64,000 nt of DNA from Candidatus Cloacimonadota bacterium (GTDB lineage Bacteria; Cloacimonadota; Cloacimonadia; Cloacimonadales; Cloacimonadaceae): NCBI GenBank assembly GCA_023228285.1, contig JALOBM010000004.1, positions 1-64,000 of the forward strand, written 5' to 3'. Below are positions 36,613-46,027 of the stretch, piece after piece. Position 1 is the first letter of the stretch, and every line of letters begins with the position of its first letter. The notes beneath the pieces were generated by a model. It was not told where the DNA came from and made no database searches. It worked only from the letters and a program-made list of their open reading frames with translations. A program made the translations under genes and the position numbers.

Positions 36613-38998
36613 TTACAACATTTCGGACACACTGCATCACTCCAGACGCTTTCTGCTATATAAAGCAAGCAGAATCAGCGATGGCAAACAGGTATTGATA
36701 AAAACTCAAGATCCTGCTCAGATTACCGATAGAAACCTTGCGGAAAGCCTGAAATCAGAAGCAACACAAGCACTGAACCTGGAGCATCCAAACATCCGTA
36801 GAACTATCGGATGCTTCGAAGAAGGGCTGGGAGTTTATCTCGTTGCCGAGTTTGCAGAGGGTAAGGCTCTGGGTGAAATCCTGTCAAACAGACAACCGGA
36901 AGTAAGCGAAGTTCTTGCCTGGGCAAAAGGTATTTTAGCTGCTTTGATATATGCGGAAGAGCGGGGATTGGTACACGAAAACCTGAATCCATACAATATT
37001 GTGATAGATTCATCCGGTAATCCAAAGCTGATCGGGTTCGGTAAGAATCGACCGGCATGGAAGCACTCGGAGGGTAATTTCAAGTATCCTCTGCCGATCC
37101 TTTATGTAGCTCCGGAGATCTTTAATACTACCCGGTCTCATAGCAATTCTGATCTCTATTCCTGGGCAGTGATTGTGTATCAGGCAATGTGCGGACAACT
37201 GCCCTGGAAACTGGATAGTTTTAGCTCGCCCGAAGAACAAAAGCATCAAAGCTTCAGCAGGGCAATACAGTTGCCGGGAATGGGGAGGATGCCGGATTGG
37301 CTGTATGGCATTCTATTGAGTTGCCTAAAGCTGGATCCCTATGAACGCACAGAGAATCCCAAAGCTTTGCTTGAGTTGTTGCAAAATGAAATGCCGGATT
37401 ATGATTGGGCATTTCCAGAAACGTCAGGCGAGACTCAAGATGAAGCTCCAGAAGATCAAAGCACGGCTGCAGAGAATACCACCATCGAGCATCCAGCGGA
37501 AGATGATTCCCCTGATGAACCCGAAATAGAAATTATACAGATATCTCCCTTTATCGCACCTGAACCTGATGGCACCCTGATCTCACAAATATTGGCCAAA
37601 GCTGAAGCTGAGATGAATGTATCTCCAAATCCCGGGGAAGAGCTTATCCCTGAAGCGGTTGTAGTATCTCCCCTCCGTCCCCCGGAACCAGATCCGGCCT
37701 TGATAGCTGCCATCCTTGCTAAAACAGAACTGATACCGCCTGTCCCAGAAATTTTAGAAGATCAAATCGAAGAACAACCGTTACAACCCTCTCTGGAGCC
37801 AAGTGAAGAAGAAAAGCCCATATTTGAGGCTCTAAAAGAATCTCTGGATGCACCGGCAGAAAGCATGCCTGCACCGAATCATATCCTTGATGAGCAGAGC
37901 TTTGGGGATGAGACAGCAGTAGAGAACATCGAAATAGAAAACATCGCACCGGAGATGGTTGTTTCAGAACCACTGCTTCCCAAGGAGCAGGACCATCTGA
38001 GTTCTGTGAAACCAGAACCCGAAGTGGTTCCCAAACAGGATGATGTACCTTCTGTCCAGAATAAGCACACAGTAAAGTATGAACCTATCGAGATTCAGGA
38101 AGAAGAGCATCTTGACATCGGTTCTATGAAGAAAACCTTTCGGATATTGATGATTATGAGCCTCTTGATTGGTTTGTATGTTCTGGTGCAATATGTTCTC
38201 TTGAGGGAAAGACCCAGTTTTATAAGCCCGGAACCGGATATTGAGATAGAAGAAATTTTGAAGCAAGAGTTAGCAGAAAATCATCCAATCGAGATGCTGC
38301 TTGTCCCTGCTGACACATTGATCATGGGGAGTATCGGCCCTGATGCCGAAGCAGACGAATTTCCTCTGCTTACAGTTCCGCTGAAGTCATTTATGATCAG
38401 TGCTACTGAGATCTCTCAGAAGCAGTGGAAAATGGTGTTCGAAAACAACCCTTCGCTGTTTAAGGGCGATGATCTGCCGGTGGAGAATGTGTCTTTCTAC
38501 GATGCTATTGAGTTCTGTAATGCCAAGAGCCTGAAGGATGGGCTATCTCCGGCTTATGACTACCTGGGAGCTGAAATTGTCTGCGATTTTGAAGCAAACG
38601 GATATCGCTTGCCCACAGAAGCGGAATGGGAGTTTGCCGCAAAGGGGGGAGACGGTATGGACTTCTCGCTGTACAGCGGCTCAAACATTGCTCCGGAAGT
38701 GGCATGGTATGCTCAAAATTCTGGGGCTGAAAGCCATAAGGTGGGCTCAAAAAAAGCTAATGCACTGGGTTTATACGACATGAGCGGCAATGTCTTTGAA
38801 TGGGTCTGGAACTGGTATGCACCTTATAGCCATAGGATATCAAATCATTATCTAGGCCCTGAGACTGGAACGGACAAAGTAATCCGGGGAGGCTCATGGT
38901 ATCATAACGATACTCTATTACGTAATACTGCCAGGCTATACGCAAAGCCCTTTTCCAAGACATCCTATATTGGTTTTAGAGTGGTTCGCAGCAAGTAA
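36599..38998 (+). CDS. Membrane pseudokinase fused to a formylglycine-generating-enzyme-type domain
   Basis: 799 aa. Residues 10-265 form a serine/threonine kinase fold: VAIK-type Lys35, APE at 171-173 and a DxWxxG-type SDLYSWA. The catalytic HRD reads HEN (126-128) and the DFG reads GFG (146-148), while the glycine-rich loop is lost, so phosphotransfer is very unlikely. A Glu/Pro-rich linker (270-508) contains two copies of an SPFIAPEPDGTLISQILAK-like segment. One transmembrane helix lies at about 514-535. The C-terminus (560-799) is an FGE-sulfatase/SUMF1-type domain (LPTEAEWEFAAKGG, MSGNVFEWVW, RGGSWYHNDT, GFRVVRS), predicted outside the cytoplasm. It resembles a signalling receptor with a sensor outside and a scaffold inside. 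It is co-transcribed with hutI by overlap. Confidence 0.88.
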   Translation: MALNSYNISDTLHHSRRFLLYKASRISDGKQVLIKTQDPAQITDRNLAESLKSEATQALNLEHPNIRRTIGCFEEGLGVYLVAEFAEGKALGEILSNRQPEVSEVLAWAKGILAALIYAEERGLVHENLNPYNIVIDSSGNPKLIGFGKNRPAWKHSEGNFKYPLPILYVAPEIFNTTRSHSNSDLYSWAVIVYQAMCGQLPWKLDSFSSPEEQKHQSFSRAIQLPGMGRMPDWLYGILLSCLKLDPYERTENPKALLELLQNEMPDYDWAFPETSGETQDEAPEDQSTAAENTTIEHPAEDDSPDEPEIEIIQISPFIAPEPDGTLISQILAKAEAEMNVSPNPGEELIPEAVVVSPLRPPEPDPALIAAILAKTELIPPVPEILEDQIEEQPLQPSLEPSEEEKPIFEALKESLDAPAESMPAPNHILDEQSFGDETAVENIEIENIAPEMVVSEPLLPKEQDHLSSVKPEPEVVPKQDDVPSVQNKHTVKYEPIEIQEEEHLDIGSMKKTFRILMIMSLLIGLYVLVQYVLLRERPSFISPEPDIEIEEILKQELAENHPIEMLLVPADTLIMGSIGPDAEADEFPLLTVPLKSFMISATEISQKQWKMVFENNPSLFKGDDLPVENVSFYDAIEFCNAKSLKDGLSPAYDYLGAEIVCDFEANGYRLPTEAEWEFAAKGGDGMDFSLYSGSNIAPEVAWYAQNSGAESHKVGSKKANALGLYDMSGNVFEWVWNWYAPYSHRISNHYLGPETGTDKVIRGGSWYHNDTLLRNTARLYAKPFSKTSYIGFRVVRSK

Positions 38999-39026
38999 GG
39001 TTCAAGTGGATAAAACTCTCACAATA

Positions 39027-39062
39027 AAAGGATCTCCGGCAGGGGGTTACCGAAGATCCTTT
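39027..39062. terminator. Bidirectional terminator between converging genes
   Basis: AAAGGATCT (39027-39035) pairs with AGATCCTTT (39054-39062), with a further CGG/CCG inside, between the 3' ends of the pseudokinase gene and ftsZ. A short T-run follows in the - strand direction. Confidence 0.7.
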
Positions 39063-39120
39063 GGTTTTGGATTCGCAGTACAACTCTTGGGGGGAGAGTT
39101 GTTCCTGCAGAGATTAGGAA

Positions 39121-40311
39121 CTAATCCAGAGCTTTTAAAAAGCTGGGAACATCTGTGCGCAGAGCTTTAATCCTATTTGTATCGTTAGCTCCGGCAGAAA
39201 CGCTCTTTTCTTCCTCAGTATTCTTGTTTATTCCCAGAGTTCTGAAGATGTCTTTTACATCGTCTTCAATGGAAGTAGCCGATATGTCTGGTTTCATATT
39301 TTCAACTTTAGGACTTTCAAAACTAGGAAAATCTACTACTTTACCGCTCAAATTCTCCTTCTCAAGTCCAGTAGCAATAATGGTTACGGAGATCTTGCCA
39401 GTCATATTGGGATCCAAAATTGCGCCCATAATGATGTTAGCGCCTTTTCCGGTTTCATTTACAATCACATTGGATACATCGGCAAATTCGTTCATCAAGA
39501 TGTCCTCTCCGCAAGTGATGTTCAAAAGCAGGGATTGGCATCCAGAAAGGCTTACATCCGAAAGCAGCGGGTTGCTGATGGCAAGGCGTGCGGCATTGAT
39601 GGCACGGTTCTCACCTTCGGCTAATCCTGTCCCCATCAAAGCATAACCCATATTCTGCATCACAGCTTTCACGTCTGCAAAATCCACATTGATGAAACCA
39701 GTGATGGTGATGATGTCGCTAACCGCTTTGGCAGCTTCGTAGAGCACATTATCGGCATTATTGAAAGCGGTCTTAAGCGTGGCATTGCCATATATCTCAC
39801 ACAGTTTATCATTTGGTATCACGATCAGGGTATCCACATATTCACTAAGGTGACGAATGCCATGATCTGCGTTTTCCTCGCGCTTTTTCCCTTCAAAGGG
39901 GAAAGGAGTGGTTACTATTCCAAGAGTTAGAATGCCCATTTCACGGGCGATCTTGGCGATAACTGGAGTAGCTCCGGTACCAGTACCTCCGCCCATTCCA
40001 GCGGCCAGGAAGATCATATCTGCGCCATCAAGGTTGGATTTAATGTCGTCCTTGGATTCTTCGGCACTACGCGAGCCTACTTCAGGGTTGGCCCCGGTTC
40101 CCAAGCCACGGGTGAGCTTCTTTCCCAGTTGCAGTTTCATCTTGGCTTTGCTTTTGGATAGATCATCGATGTCAGTATTTGCGGCAATAAATTCCACACC
40201 GCCCAGCTCGTTTTCGATCATGGCATTTATGGCGTTTCCGCCTGCTCCGCCAACTCCTATAATCTTGATGTTGGTTCCTACTTGTGCCGGTCTTTCGTCA
40301 AATTCAATCAT
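39121..40311 (-). CDS. ftsZ: Cell division protein, tubulin-like GTPase
   Basis: 396 aa. The tubulin signature GGGTGTG is in MGGGTGTGATPV, and IIGVGGAGGNA is the N-terminal phosphate loop. The C-terminal peptide VPSFLKALD is the FtsA/ZipA-binding tail. It polymerises into the Z-ring. Last gene of the dcw cluster, 9 bases after ftsA. Confidence 0.97.
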   Translation of the reverse strand: MIEFDERPAQVGTNIKIIGVGGAGGNAINAMIENELGGVEFIAANTDIDDLSKSKAKMKLQLGKKLTRGLGTGANPEVGSRSAEESKDDIKSNLDGADMIFLAAGMGGGTGTGATPVIAKIAREMGILTLGIVTTPFPFEGKKREENADHGIRHLSEYVDTLIVIPNDKLCEIYGNATLKTAFNNADNVLYEAAKAVSDIITITGFINVDFADVKAVMQNMGYALMGTGLAEGENRAINAARLAISNPLLSDVSLSGCQSLLLNITCGEDILMNEFADVSNVIVNETGKGANIIMGAILDPNMTGKISVTIIATGLEKENLSGKVVDFPSFESPKVENMKPDISATSIEDDVKDIFRTLGINKNTEEEKSVSAGANDTNRIKALRTDVPSFLKALD

Positions 40312-40320
40312 TGGTTCCCC

Positions 40321-41592
40321 CTAGCTGAAGTCTTTAAATATTTTTTTAATTGTATCTACAAATTTGCTGTTACCCAGGTTTCCGAGATTAAAACTGCGGG
40401 CCTGAGGTTCATGTTCAAACTCAGATGCGAAATAGAGTATGCCTACTGCTGTGGCAAAGCCGGGATCATCCAGTCTTGAGGTCATACCTTCCAGGCGGGA
40501 CAAATCCGGTTTTGCGATCTTTACCTGCAGGTTGAAAGCGTTGTTTATCGCTTTATCGATGCCCTGTAGATTGGCGCTACCACCGGATAATATTACTCCG
40601 GCAGTCACCAATTCTGGTGTATAATAGTCTTTACTGCGATTGTAACACAAAGCTAGGATCTCCTCTACTCTGTGCTGGATAACATGGCTTACGAGGTATT
40701 GTGGCCTTCTAGTTCCGGCTCTACCGCTTATGCCTTCCACGTCAATCTCCAGAGATTGGTCAATTTCACTGGCGATCGCGTTACCAAATTGGGTTTTGAT
40801 ATATTCAGCACTTGCAATAGTGGTTTTAAGCCCGATGGCCAGATCTTCGGTGATGGATGCACCAGCCATGGGAATCACGATTACTTTTTCCAAGGCTCCA
40901 CGATTGTAGATCGATATATCGCAAGTGCCTCCGCCTATATCCATCAGAATAGCACCCAACCGGCGTTCATCCTCCGATAAAACACTGTTACTCAAGGCGA
41001 CATGGCTGAGCACATAATTATCCGGATCCATCTCGTAACCGGCGAGTTCGATGCATTTACTGAGGTTTCGCATTGGAGTAAGTTCGGAGAGTATCGTAAG
41101 CACCTTTGCAGTTAGATGAAATCCGCTCATGTTTACGGGATTGCGTATATCGTCCTGAGAATCTATGATGTAATCATGCGGGATGCCATGCAGGATCTTG
41201 TGACGTTCAAATCCCTTCTGGATTTTTACACTGTTCTTGGCGTCATCAATCACTTGTTCCACATGCTCCAGACTGATCTCTCCCGGTTCATTTGGGGTAT
41301 CCGAAGGGATCGAGATTCTGCCGTCTCCCAACTGAGTGCGGATATGGTCTCCGGTAATGTTTGCATATATGTTTATCGCGTCGGTATCTGCGGCTTTTTC
41401 GGCTTCTTCAATACATTTGGCGATCTGGTCGGAAAGGGCCTGTATATCTTTTACAATGCCCCGCTGGATGCCAGCAGAAGGACACTGCCCTATTCCCAAA
41501 ACCTCCAAACGATTGTTGGCAAGTGTCTTGGCGATGATCGTTCTCACCATAGTGGAACCGATATCCAAGGCGGTAATAATGGTATGCTTCAT
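40321..41592 (-). CDS. ftsA: Cell division protein, actin-like ATPase
   Basis: 423 aa. TALDIGSTMVRTI is the phosphate-1 motif and MDIGGGTCDISIY the phosphate-2 motif of the actin fold. The C-terminal amphipathic helix KFVDTIKKIFKDF tethers FtsZ to the membrane. It overlaps ftsQ by 4 bases (ATGA). Confidence 0.96.
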   Translation of the reverse strand: MKHTIITALDIGSTMVRTIIAKTLANNRLEVLGIGQCPSAGIQRGIVKDIQALSDQIAKCIEEAEKAADTDAINIYANITGDHIRTQLGDGRISIPSDTPNEPGEISLEHVEQVIDDAKNSVKIQKGFERHKILHGIPHDYIIDSQDDIRNPVNMSGFHLTAKVLTILSELTPMRNLSKCIELAGYEMDPDNYVLSHVALSNSVLSEDERRLGAILMDIGGGTCDISIYNRGALEKVIVIPMAGASITEDLAIGLKTTIASAEYIKTQFGNAIASEIDQSLEIDVEGISGRAGTRRPQYLVSHVIQHRVEEILALCYNRSKDYYTPELVTAGVILSGGSANLQGIDKAINNAFNLQVKIAKPDLSRLEGMTSRLDDPGFATAVGILYFASEFEHEPQARSFNLGNLGNSKFVDTIKKIFKDFS

Positions 41593-42344
41593 TTGTCTCC
41601 TGCCTTTACAACTACTTGGTTGTCATAACGGAGGTCCACTACACTGCGGCGGGAAATATTGCCGTTGTCCTGTACGAACTGGTAGCGCCTCAGCTGGTCT
41701 GAAAAGTCTGTTTCCCCCGGAATGATGCGGGTGCCGTAGCGGGCGTCGATGATGTTTATGGTATTATCTATCATATAGTATTCGGAAATAATAGGGAGGT
41801 AATCCGGAGCCTGTTGCATTATCATAAGATGGGTCTTCAGTATCCTGTTCAAATCTGGCTTTGCCAGCTTTACTCCAGCCTTCAGCTGATTGTCTGTGTA
41901 GTATGAACTATATATTGGGATATCTTCTTGGTACACTTTACCATAACGCTCCAGCACAATGGCTTCTGTGTCGATTGGATAGAGGTCACCTTCAAAGCTT
42001 TTTACATATAGTATACCTTTGCGTTCGTTGATTTGGATCTCGATGGTGCTCAGTAAATGGCGCTTAACTTTTAAGCTCTTGATGCGGGAGATTTTACCGA
42101 GCTTGTTTTTGATCTCTTTCTTAGGTACCCTGAAGAGATTCATACCCACATAAGACTCACATTGCGATATGATCAAGGAATCCGGGACTGCGGTATTACC
42201 TTCCACAATAATCTGATCTACTTCAAAAAAGGGCAGATGGCGCAGGGCATACCAACAGCCGTAGCCCACAGCCATAACTGCAAGCATACATAGGCTAAAA
42301 TATAGGTAATACCTGCTGTTTCCTCTGCGCTTTCTTTCTTTCAT
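41589..42344 (-). CDS. ftsQ: Cell division protein FtsQ/DivIB
   Basis: 251 aa bitopic protein: a short basic N-terminus, one transmembrane helix at about 12-32, then a POTRA domain (FEVDQIIVEGNTAVPDSLI) and a beta domain. It joins FtsL and the transpeptidase in the divisome. An AAGG site precedes the ATG. It is separated from murC by 87 bases containing an AT-rich stem. Confidence 0.9.
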   Translation of the reverse strand: MKERKRRGNSRYYLYFSLCMLAVMAVGYGCWYALRHLPFFEVDQIIVEGNTAVPDSLIISQCESYVGMNLFRVPKKEIKNKLGKISRIKSLKVKRHLLSTIEIQINERKGILYVKSFEGDLYPIDTEAIVLERYGKVYQEDIPIYSSYYTDNQLKAGVKLAKPDLNRILKTHLMIMQQAPDYLPIISEYYMIDNTINIIDARYGTRIIPGETDFSDQLRRYQFVQDNGNISRRSVVDLRYDNQVVVKAGDK

Positions 42345-42399
42345 CTAGATACCTTATTGTTATTTAATGTAGTTAGAGTTTTACTATAGATTTGTTCAG

Positions 42400-42433
42400 A
42401 AAAAGTAAAAAGCTCATAACTTACTACTTTTTT
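42400..42433 (-). terminator. Possible attenuator stem between murC and ftsQ
   Basis: AAAAAGTA pairs with TACTTTTT in the only sizeable gap (87 bases) inside the dcw cluster. On the - strand a T-rich segment follows. It is AT-rich and therefore weak; it may partly separate the mur genes from ftsQAZ. Confidence 0.3.
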
Positions 42434-43826
42434 AGTCCTTACTGTTTGTGTCAACTATTTTCTTAAGTTTGTTGAGGATTTCTTCACCGTATTGCCAGAT
42501 GTTGCCTGCCCCGATGGTGATCAAGATGTCATCCTGCTTCAATAATGCTATGGTTTCATCCACTATCTTGTCATTATCTTCGATAGTGTGTACCTGATGA
42601 TGACCGCTTTGAATGGCAACATCAGCGATGAGTTTGGAACTGATTCCAGGGATGGGCAATTCTCGGGCTGGATAAATCGGAGCAAGGATCAGACAGTCAC
42701 AACTGAAGAATGCTTTGCCAAATTTCTCATAGAGATCACGGGTGCGAGAGAAAAGATGGGGTTGAAACAAGGCGACAATGCGACGGTCAACGCTATCTTT
42801 AAAACCTTCTAAGGTCGCCATAATCTCGGTGGGATGGTGAGCGTAATCATCATAAACGGTTATGCCCTGGGCTTCTCCTTTCAGTTCAAAACGACGGTAA
42901 ACTCCATTGAAAGCAGCCATACCTTCCTGGATGCTATGAAAGGGCAGATCCAGTTCCAAACCTATGGAGGCAGCAAGTAGGGAGTTTTGGATGTTGTGCT
43001 TTCCGGAAACATTCATGGAGATACGCCCAAGCTTGTAACCCTTGTAAGAGAGATCATAGCTTGCCTGAAAGTCTTTCATTACAATGTTTAAAGCCTGCAC
43101 ATCTGCTTGTCGGGAAAGTCCGTAGGTTACGATCTTTTTGTTTATCTCCGGGAGAATGGATTGCACTCCGGGATCGTCCAGACAAGCGATCACGCTACCA
43201 AAGAATGGTACTTTATTCGCATATTCTATGAAAGCTCCCTTGATGTCGTCCAGATTGCGGTAGCAATCCAAATGATCTTCATCTACGTTTGTAATGCCAG
43301 CGATACAAGGAGAGAGCGAGAGAAAGCTGTGATCGTATTCATCGGCTTCCACCACAATGTACTTTCCAGAGCCCATTACGTTGTTCGAACCGAAGTTCTT
43401 TACTTTGCCGCCTACGATGATGGTGGGATTCAATCCTGCAGCTTCCAGCACCAATCCTGCCATGGAAGTGGTAGTGGTCTTGCCATGTGTACCGGATACA
43501 CCGATTGAGAAGCTCATGCGGGTGATCTCAGCCAGCATTTCTGCCCTGCGAATAACCGGTATCTTCATTGCTTTGGCTGCTACAATCTCCGGATTGTCAT
43601 CTTTTACCGCAGAGGATTTTACTACCACGTCGGCGTTCTCAATTATTGTAGGGTCGTGACCCTCAGTTACTTGGATGCCAAGGTCTTCCAAGTGACGCGT
43701 GAGTTCGGTCATCTTCATGTCGGAGCCGCTAATCTCGAGTCCCTGGTTGAAGAGGAATTCTGCGATACCGCTCATACCGATGCCGCCAATTCCGATGAAG
43801 TGTATCTTTTTGGTTCTGCCAAGCAT
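42432..43826 (-). CDS. murC: UDP-N-acetylmuramate-L-alanine ligase
   Basis: 464 aa Mur ligase. The N-terminal Rossmann motif is IHFIGIGGIGMSG, the ATP loop GVSGTHGKTTT, and central EADEYDHSFL and DDYAHHPTEI are present. It adds the first amino acid of the peptidoglycan stem. 9 bases lie between it and murG. Confidence 0.97.
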   Translation of the reverse strand: MLGRTKKIHFIGIGGIGMSGIAEFLFNQGLEISGSDMKMTELTRHLEDLGIQVTEGHDPTIIENADVVVKSSAVKDDNPEIVAAKAMKIPVIRRAEMLAEITRMSFSIGVSGTHGKTTTTSMAGLVLEAAGLNPTIIVGGKVKNFGSNNVMGSGKYIVVEADEYDHSFLSLSPCIAGITNVDEDHLDCYRNLDDIKGAFIEYANKVPFFGSVIACLDDPGVQSILPEINKKIVTYGLSRQADVQALNIVMKDFQASYDLSYKGYKLGRISMNVSGKHNIQNSLLAASIGLELDLPFHSIQEGMAAFNGVYRRFELKGEAQGITVYDDYAHHPTEIMATLEGFKDSVDRRIVALFQPHLFSRTRDLYEKFGKAFFSCDCLILAPIYPARELPIPGISSKLIADVAIQSGHHQVHTIEDNDKIVDETIALLKQDDILITIGAGNIWQYGEEILNKLKKIVDTNSKD

Positions 43827-43835
43827 AACTTCTCC

Positions 43836-44888
43836 TTAGTAAAAGCTTAGAATATCCGTTACTATCTGCTCAGTTGCCGTGTTTGCAGGCAACGCAAGCA
43901 GAGCCTTACGAAGTTTATCCGGTTCAACTTTTTTTATAGTTGCCAAGAGGTTCTGTGGGTTCAGTTCACTCTGTACCAATAGTTCCGCCACTCCCTTGTT
44001 CTTTTGTGCCAGTGCGTTGTAATACTGATGGTTTTCCGCTGCGGTGGGTAGAGGTATCAGAATCGCAGGCAACGCCGCTGCTTCCAATTCGGCGATGGTC
44101 ATGGCTCCAGCACGAGTTATTGCAAGATTCACCTTCTTCATCATATTACTCAGTTCACTGTTAAAATCAAAGATATACAAACCTTCTTTGCCATTATGCT
44201 GTTTATAGAATTGCTTGTAGGTCAGGCTTCCAGTTTGCCAGAGGATCTGCCATCCACTACTTAGCAATTCACCTACGACACTGGACACTACGCTGTTAAT
44301 TGCCAGTGAGCCTTGTGAACCTCCAGAAATCAATATTGTGGGTCGATCATCTTTCAAACCAAGAGTAGTCAAACTGAATCCGGTATCCCGCACGGACTCC
44401 AGGATGGGTATGCCAAAGTTCTTAAGCTTTGCTTTTGGAAGGTAAGGACGGCTCTGTTCAAACGATATATAGGTGCGGTGAAGGTATCTGGACAAATACC
44501 TGGTGGTGAGTCCAGGATAGGAATTGCTTTCGTGAAGAAAACAGGGCACTTTATGGCTAATGGCGGCAATAGCTACTGGTCCGGATACAAATCCTCCGGT
44601 TGTGATGACGCCGTCTATGTGTTCATCCTTCAGAATTCTGCGGGATTTCAATATGCTTCCTGCCAGATAATAGGGAAAGAGTAGATTGTCTGGATTCAGA
44701 CTGCGGTACAGCTTTTGCACTTTGATAGGGAAGAAAGAAAGACTATGCTTCTGTGCCAGGCGCTCTTCCATACTGGAAGCATTGCCGATAAAGATGCATT
44801 CGTGACCCCGGGACTTCAATTCTCTTGCCAGGGCTATTGCAGGCACAATGTGCCCACCGGTTCCACCAGCACCGAAAGCAAATCTCAC
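43836..44888 (-). CDS. murG: UDP-GlcNAc:lipid I N-acetylglucosaminyltransferase
   Basis: 350 aa GT28 transferase making lipid II at the cytoplasmic membrane. GAGGTGGHIVPA is the N-terminal G-loop, ISGGSQG is the second, and the donor-binding TRAGAMTIAELEAAALPAILIPLP segment is intact. It overlaps ftsW by 4 bases. Confidence 0.96.
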   Translation of the reverse strand: MRFAFGAGGTGGHIVPAIALARELKSRGHECIFIGNASSMEERLAQKHSLSFFPIKVQKLYRSLNPDNLLFPYYLAGSILKSRRILKDEHIDGVITTGGFVSGPVAIAAISHKVPCFLHESNSYPGLTTRYLSRYLHRTYISFEQSRPYLPKAKLKNFGIPILESVRDTGFSLTTLGLKDDRPTILISGGSQGSLAINSVVSSVVGELLSSGWQILWQTGSLTYKQFYKQHNGKEGLYIFDFNSELSNMMKKVNLAITRAGAMTIAELEAAALPAILIPLPTAAENHQYYNALAQKNKGVAELLVQSELNPQNLLATIKKVEPDKLRKALLALPANTATEQIVTDILSFY

Positions 44889-46027
44889 AAAGTCCTCCTT
44901 TGCGCACTGATATTCAGGATTACCCCTACAGCTATACTGTCCATCAGTAGAGCGCTACCGCCATAGCTGATGAAGGGAAGTGTGTTCCCCGTGGGCGGAA
45001 GAATGCTCATAGCCACGCCTGTATTAACCAACACATTACAATATATGTTCATTGCCATACCGGCAGCGAGGAATTTTAGATAGTTGCTATCCTGTTTCTC
45101 AGCCATTATCAGACTGGCAAAAAAGAGTGTGGTGTGCAGGAGAAATACGATCATAGCACCAAGGTATCCGGTCTCTTCGCCGATGATGGTAAACACATAG
45201 TCTGTACGTGCTTCCGGTAGATAATAATGTTTAGCACGTCCACGGGCAAGACCGGTACCCAGAAAACCACCACTGGTGAGAGCGGTAAGGCTCTCCCGTA
45301 CCTGATAATCCGCACTATCGGAATCGGAGAGATCTCGCTCTGGAAAGAATAGACTGTACTTTTTATAAGTTCTCATTCTCTGCATACGGAAACTATCGCC
45401 TTGGGTGATAATCAGTAGTCCTGATACAAGACCCAGCCCCAGGATGACCAGTAGGATGCGTTTGCGGATGCCTGCATAGAAAAGCATTCCTATCAATGCC
45501 ATTCCACCGATAATGATAGCTGAAAGATGCTTTTCTATCAATATAAGGATGAAGACTATAGCGGTCAACAAGGTTAATTCCGGGAAATTGCACGGAAAGT
45601 GTAGGATACTTTTGGTATCTCTCAGTAGTTGTTGCTTTTTGTCCAGAACATTGGCATAGAAGAAAACCAGAGCAATGCGGGCGAAGAATGAGGGTTGAAA
45701 ACTGAACAGACCGAAGTTGATCTGGCGCGTTGCCCCCTTGATGGTCGAGCCTTTTACAAGCACCCATACCAGCATTACTATGGCCAAATACACCAACCAG
45801 GTATTAGTGAAACGCAGTTTGGGCAGATCAATGAAATAGAGAATGAAGATGGCAACTGTAGCAGATATGCCAATAAAGATAAGATGACGATAGAAATATG
45901 CCATCGAGCTTTGTACGGATGTGATGTCCACCATCACGATCAAGCCCACCAGGCACAAAGCCAGATAGCATAGAAATATAGTGCGGTCGAAACCGACGAT
46001 GTAGGTACTAAGCCTGTTCCTTTTCAC
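44885..46027 (-). CDS. ftsW: FtsW/RodA-type lipid II polymerase
   Basis: 380 aa with about ten transmembrane helices (SEDS family). It has the extracellular-loop region and the late LPFISYGGSALL motif. Position between murD and murG identifies it as FtsW rather than RodA. It polymerises septal glycan with the neighbouring transpeptidase. It overlaps murD by 20 bases. Confidence 0.94.
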   Translation of the reverse strand: MKRNRLSTYIVGFDRTIFLCYLALCLVGLIVMVDITSVQSSMAYFYRHLIFIGISATVAIFILYFIDLPKLRFTNTWLVYLAIVMLVWVLVKGSTIKGATRQINFGLFSFQPSFFARIALVFFYANVLDKKQQLLRDTKSILHFPCNFPELTLLTAIVFILILIEKHLSAIIIGGMALIGMLFYAGIRKRILLVILGLGLVSGLLIITQGDSFRMQRMRTYKKYSLFFPERDLSDSDSADYQVRESLTALTSGGFLGTGLARGRAKHYYLPEARTDYVFTIIGEETGYLGAMIVFLLHTTLFFASLIMAEKQDSNYLKFLAAGMAMNIYCNVLVNTGVAMSILPPTGNTLPFISYGGSALLMDSIAVGVILNISAQRRTL

